From positions 1-8,254 of the forward strand of contig CALMID010000159.1 in NCBI GenBank assembly GCA_937863915.1: a stretch of 8,254 nt of DNA. Direction: 5' to 3'. Below the pieces are notes generated by a model. The model did no database searches. It worked only from the letters and a program-made list of their open reading frames with translations, and was not told where the DNA came from. This DNA comes from an uncultured Pseudomonas sp. GTDB taxonomy: Bacteria; Pseudomonadota; Gammaproteobacteria; Pseudomonadales; Pseudomonadaceae. Position 1 is the stretch's first letter; each line of letters starts with the position of its first letter. The translations under genes were made by a program, and so were the position numbers. Below, piece by piece: positions 5,504-8,254 of the stretch.

Positions 5504-7897
5504 TCAATGTGCCGTGCTGGGTGTGCGTCCGGTGAAGCGTTGCAAGGCCCGGTAGATGGCGCCCAGGGCGCGGTCCACCAGGGGGGCGTTGCGTTCGCGG
5601 GGCAGCAGGCGAGCTTTGCCCTGTTCCATTTCTTCAGCCAACTGGCCGATGGGTTTGACGGCCACGCGTTGGCCCGCATGATCGACGAACATGTAGTTGC
5701 GCGTGGTCGGGCTGAACCAGGACAGCTTGAGGGTTTGCGTGTCGTCGCCGTTGACGAACTCGAACCAGACGCCGAACTCCAGATTTTCCAGTTCCTTGAC
5801 GAAACCCTGGGCGCGAGCTGACAGCGTGCCTTTCGGTCGCGGCGCCTTGGCCAGTTCGGCGTCTTCGCCGAGCATGGCGCCGAGGGCGCTCTCCTGCAGT
5901 TGCGGCTTGAGCCTGGCGGCCAGCTGCGGCTGTTTGGCCTGCACGGCGTGCTGACAGGCGACTATGTCCTGCAGCAGGCGACGGATGCCGTCTTCGTGAT
6001 AGCCGCCGAGCAGCTCCAGCCCTTTGCGCAACTCTTCGAGCAGGCCGATACGCAGCTGACCGAGTTGCACGCGGCCATTCTCGTCCAGCGGCGTACCGCT
6101 CCAGGCCAGTTGCTCGGCGGTGTCGCAGGCTTTCTGCCATTCGCCGCTGCGCTCGCCGCCGCGCAGGAGGATGAACACCAGCACGTCGGTCCAGGTCAGT
6201 TCGAGAAAGTTCTTCAGCAGTGGCGGCAGATCGCGGCCATGCAGGCATTTTTCGATGGCTTCGACGGCCTGCTGACGCGCGCCGAGCAGCTTGTCGCGGC
6301 CCTTGGCAGCCTCCACGGCGCGCCGCTCGCGCAGCTCGACCTTGTGCTTGAGGGTGGCGACGTATTCATTGAATTCTTCCAGCAGGCTGTCGAACAGCTG
6401 CAGGTCGCCATTGAAGCTGTGGATGACCCGCTCGACCACCCAGTGCATCTTCGCCAGCAGACCGCGGTCATCGCCTTCGCCGCCATACAGCACGCCCGCC
6501 TGGGCCATGCTGTTGAGCAGCTGGCGGGCCGGGTGGTGGTGCTGGGTAAAGAGTGCCTTGTCGTGCAGGGCGACCTTCAGGTAGGGCGTGTGCAGGTGTG
6601 ACAGCGCGGTCTTGCAGTTATCCGGCAGGTTATCGTCATCAAGGATGAAGTCGAACAGCATGCCGACCAGGTCGATCACATCGGCTTCGTCGTCGGCCAG
6701 TTTTTGTTGGCCGGGCAACTGGCTGATGGCTTCCAGCTGTTCATGCAGCTCGGCTTTGAGGCCTTCCACCGCCTGGGGTTGTTGCAGGCGGCTCTGCAGG
6801 TCCTGACCGGAGCTTTGTTGCAGGCGATTGAGGGCGTTGAGCAGTTCGCTGGCGCTGTAGGTGCTGTGCGCGCCCTGCGGAGCATAACTGGCAATGCTGC
6901 GCGAGCCGCCGAACAGTGGCGCGTGGGGCGCTTGCTGGCGCTGTTGGGCCATGAGCGAGCTGAGGTCGGAGAACAGCTGCGCCGGGCTTTGCTCGCCGGC
7001 CTGGCCGTTACTCTCGCCCGGTAAGCTATTGTCCGCGGGCGTGGCGACGCTCGATGCCGGGCTACCGCCGCCTTGGGGGTTGAAGCCGCTGTAGACAGCT
7101 GGCACAACCTGCTCCGTGGCCTGAGCATGACTTTGAGTCAGTTGCTCGGTGCTGGGCTGAGGCGCCGCCGGTGAGGCGACTGGCGGACTGCTGCGGCCGG
7201 CCGCCTGGGTTGGGCGGTACTTCAGGTTGGGCAGCAGGCCTGCTTCAATCAGTTTCTGATTGAGTTCGGCAAACAGGCTGTCCAGGCTGCTCATCAGGTA
7301 CTGATCGAACAAGTGGTACAAGGTCAGGCGAATACTCAGCGGGAACGGCGAGTCTTTCAGCGCCTCGCGGAAAGCCTGGGCGATCAGGCGCGGGCCGAAG
7401 GGATTGTCTTCCTCGCGCGGCTTGAGACCGTTGTTGAGCAGGGCCAGGCGCTGCTCCAGGCCAAACAGCGCTTGTGCGCAGCGGGCGTTGACCCGGCTGG
7501 TCATGTTGGTGACCTGCAGGCTTTCCTCGTAATCGTCGTTATGCACCAGACTCAGGTCGTCCAGGCCGACCTGTTCGCTCACTGCCGTCTGGCAGCGGCC
7601 TTCAGCAAAGGCGCTGAGCTTCTGGCCGAGCCACTGATGGTAGGCCCGTTCCAGGTGCACGCGCTGCTTACGGATCTCGCGCATGCTGTCGAAATACAGG
7701 GTTTGCTCACTGTTGCTGCTGGCCTTGTCGGCGCACTCGAAGAGCGCGTCATCGACGCCGGCAAATACCGCTTCCAGCTGTTTGGCCAGGTGGTTGAGCA
7801 ACAACTGGCGGCAGCCCTGCAGCAGTTCGCTGAAGCGCGGCTGTGCCATCCGGCTGCTCAGGGAAACGACGTTTGGCTTGCTGTCCTGTTCATTCAT
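5504..7897 (-). CDS. DUF1631 family protein of unknown function
   Basis: This 797-aa, mostly helical, soluble protein matches my recollection of the DUF1631 family (long proteobacterial proteins, some misleadingly annotated as thymidine phosphorylase; I see no nucleoside-enzyme motif). A helical N-terminal region (about 18-225) is followed by a low-complexity linker rich in Pro, Ser, Ala and Gln (about 228-345). Next comes the hallmark segment DVIDLVGMLFDFILDD (406-421), then PYLKVAL and HPARQLLN (456-462), and a charged helical stretch (about 500-680). The C-terminal part (about 692-780) holds short strands such as VWFEFVNG, LKLSWFS and YMFVDHAGQRV that look like a small beta barrel, possibly PilZ-like but without binding motifs. 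No signal peptide or membrane helix is seen. ATG 7897 is preferred over the longer start at 8002 because AGGA lies 7 nt upstream and the extra 35 residues look non-conserved and lie in the spacer. It is probably the first gene of a two-gene operon with the PilZ protein. Confidence 0.9.
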   Translation of the reverse strand: MNEQDSKPNVVSLSSRMAQPRFSELLQGCRQLLLNHLAKQLEAVFAGVDDALFECADKASSNSEQTLYFDSMREIRKQRVHLERAYHQWLGQKLSAFAEGRCQTAVSEQVGLDDLSLVHNDDYEESLQVTNMTSRVNARCAQALFGLEQRLALLNNGLKPREEDNPFGPRLIAQAFREALKDSPFPLSIRLTLYHLFDQYLMSSLDSLFAELNQKLIEAGLLPNLKYRPTQAAGRSSPPVASPAAPQPSTEQLTQSHAQATEQVVPAVYSGFNPQGGGSPASSVATPADNSLPGESNGQAGEQSPAQLFSDLSSLMAQQRQQAPHAPLFGGSRSIASYAPQGAHSTYSASELLNALNRLQQSSGQDLQSRLQQPQAVEGLKAELHEQLEAISQLPGQQKLADDEADVIDLVGMLFDFILDDDNLPDNCKTALSHLHTPYLKVALHDKALFTQHHHPARQLLNSMAQAGVLYGGEGDDRGLLAKMHWVVERVIHSFNGDLQLFDSLLEEFNEYVATLKHKVELRERRAVEAAKGRDKLLGARQQAVEAIEKCLHGRDLPPLLKNFLELTWTDVLVFILLRGGERSGEWQKACDTAEQLAWSGTPLDENGRVQLGQLRIGLLEELRKGLELLGGYHEDGIRRLLQDIVACQHAVQAKQPQLAARLKPQLQESALGAMLGEDAELAKAPRPKGTLSARAQGFVKELENLEFGVWFEFVNGDDTQTLKLSWFSPTTRNYMFVDHAGQRVAVKPIGQLAEEMEQGKARLLPRERNAPLVDRALGAIYRALQRFTGRTPSTAH

Positions 7898-7918
7898 GAT
7901 GCATTCCTGCGAAGCAGG
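7898..7918 (-). promoter_or_regulatory. Ribosome binding site of the DUF1631 gene within a small stem-loop
   Basis: The sequence GCAGGA, seven bases before ATG 7897, is the only good ribosome site for this gene and decides the start. CCTGC-TTC-GCAGG (7918-7906 on the minus strand) can fold into a 5-bp stem that covers the AGG part of the site. This could lower translation initiation; the stem is short, so an effect is only inferred. Confidence 0.4.
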
Positions 7919-8009
7919 CCATTGAGGCGGTGGGGGCGCATATCGATCAGGGCAGTCAAAGAGAGTGGCGTCTGGTGTCGAACGTGTGTGCTGAGTGCAC
8001 ATCTGTGCT

Positions 8010-8019
8010 TGTGATCACA
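8010..8019. promoter_or_regulatory. Perfect palindrome TGTGATCACA, possible operator
   Basis: A perfect 10-bp palindrome lies in the spacer between the DUF1631 gene and tRNA-Asn, flanked by two CACATCT copies (7998-8004 and 8016-8022). It resembles half-sites of Crp/Vfr boxes, but the 6-bp spacer of such a box is missing. If the candidate DUF1631 promoter is real, it would lie just after the transcription start, a position where a repressor would act. The protein that binds it, if any, is unknown. Confidence 0.3.
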
Positions 8020-8028
8020 TCTCGGCTA

Positions 8029-8058
8029 GATATAGCAGCTCGCGCAGTGCCCTGCAAA
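8029..8058 (-). promoter_or_regulatory. Weak candidate sigma70 promoter for the DUF1631-PilZ operon
   Basis: On the minus strand TTTGCA (8058-8053) and TATATC (8034-8029) are separated by 18 bp, giving partial matches to both hexamers. Transcription would start near 8022, about 125 nt before ATG 7897. It is divergent from the tRNA promoter only about 30 bp away. The match is modest. Confidence 0.35.
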
Positions 8059-8086
8059 GAATACGAGTGAGTTGTAAATCAAGGGG

Positions 8087-8114
8087 TTGACAGGGCGTCG
8101 CGGAAACGTAAAAT
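8087..8114 (+). promoter_or_regulatory. Sigma70 promoter of tRNA-Asn with GC-rich discriminator
   Basis: A perfect -35 TTGACA (8087-8092) and a near-consensus -10 TAAAAT (8109-8114) are separated by 16 bp. The -10 is followed by GGCGCGCC (8115-8122), the GC-rich discriminator typical of stable-RNA promoters that are shut down by ppGpp/DksA. Start is expected near 8121, giving a leader of about 57 nt before the mature tRNA. Confidence 0.85.
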
Positions 8115-8121
8115 GGCGCGC

Positions 8122-8161
8122 CTCAGATGCGGGAACAGATTAATCTGATCCGGCAGCTGAG
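8122..8161 (+). other. Structured leader of the tRNA-Asn precursor
   Basis: The predicted leader begins with CTCAG (8122-8126), which pairs with CTGAG (8157-8161). Inside it GC (8129-8130) pairs with GC (8153-8154), and a perfect 12-bp palindrome CAGATTAATCTG (8136-8147) forms the tip. Most of the leader could thus fold into one imperfect stem-loop, to be removed by RNase P and perhaps an endonuclease. No U-tract follows, so it is not a terminator. Confidence 0.45.
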
Positions 8162-8177
8162 ATTGGAAGACCGAAGT

Positions 8178-8253
8178 TCCGCGATAGCTCAGTCGGTAGA
8201 GCAAATGACTGTTAATCATTGGGTCCCTGGTTCGAGTCCAGGTCGCGGAGCCA
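8178..8253 (+). tRNA. tRNA-Asn (anticodon GUU)
   Basis: The 76-nt gene has a 7-bp acceptor stem TCCGCGA/TCGCGGA (8178-8184 with 8243-8249), discriminator G8250 and an encoded CCA (8251-8253). The D-arm contains AGCTCAGTCGGTAGAGC. The anticodon stem AATGA/TCATT encloses the loop CTGTTAA with anticodon GTT at 8211-8213, which reads AAC/AAU. The T-arm has the canonical GGTTCGAGTCC. All invariant positions look intact. The window ends one base after the CCA, so whether other tRNAs or an integrated element follow cannot be seen. Confidence 0.99.
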
Positions 8254-8254
8254 A

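Noticed and set aside
7898..8002. 35-residue N-terminal extension of the DUF1631 protein from ATG 8002
   Set aside because: The internal ATG 7897 has the better ribosome site, and the extension lacks family-like sequence and would leave little leader after the candidate promoter.
8010..8019. Crp/Vfr binding site
   Set aside because: TGTGA and TCACA halves overlap without the required 6-bp spacer, so it is kept only as an unassigned palindrome.
8178..8254. tRNA-Asn as an attachment site for an integrated element
   Set aside because: tRNA 3' ends are common integration sites, but the window stops just after CCA and no repeated tRNA end or integrase gene is visible.

Overview
The window looks like a chromosomal segment of a Pseudomonas or close gammaproteobacterial relative. 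It is GC-rich, with strong G/C bias at third codon positions, and it carries a DUF1631 protein next to a PilZ protein, a PAP2 phosphatase with extra membrane helices, a LysR regulator divergent from a CoA ligase/biotin carboxylase pair, and a canonical bacterial tRNA-Asn. The genus is inferred from protein style and gene content, not proven. No insertion sequence, phage gene or CRISPR array is visible.

Left block (1-3092, minus strand): an AMP-forming acyl-CoA ligase is followed, with a 4-base GTGA overlap, by a biotin carboxylase-type protein that runs off the left edge. The pair fits a two-step route in which a carboxylic acid is activated to its CoA thioester and the thioester is then carboxylated. 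A LysR-type regulator (3250-4161, plus) is divergent from them across a 157-bp spacer. The spacer holds a CATGG-N4-CCATG inverted repeat and related repeats that make plausible operators. The acid substrate cannot be told from the sequence.

Middle block: a membrane PAP2-family phosphatase (4239-5144, plus) with all three catalytic motifs follows the regulator. Its 3' end overlaps by 18 bp the 3' end of a convergent gene for a small stand-alone PilZ-domain protein (5127-5459, minus).

Right block: a large DUF1631 protein (5504-7897, minus, 797 aa) lies 44 bp upstream of the PilZ gene and is probably co-transcribed with it. Its C-terminal end looks like a small beta-barrel domain. DUF1631 plus a c-di-GMP-binding PilZ protein is the best candidate here for a poorly described system. 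A 280-bp divergent spacer (7898-8177) separates it from a complete tRNA-Asn(GUU) gene at the right edge, which has a strong sigma70 promoter with a GC-rich discriminator and a structured leader.
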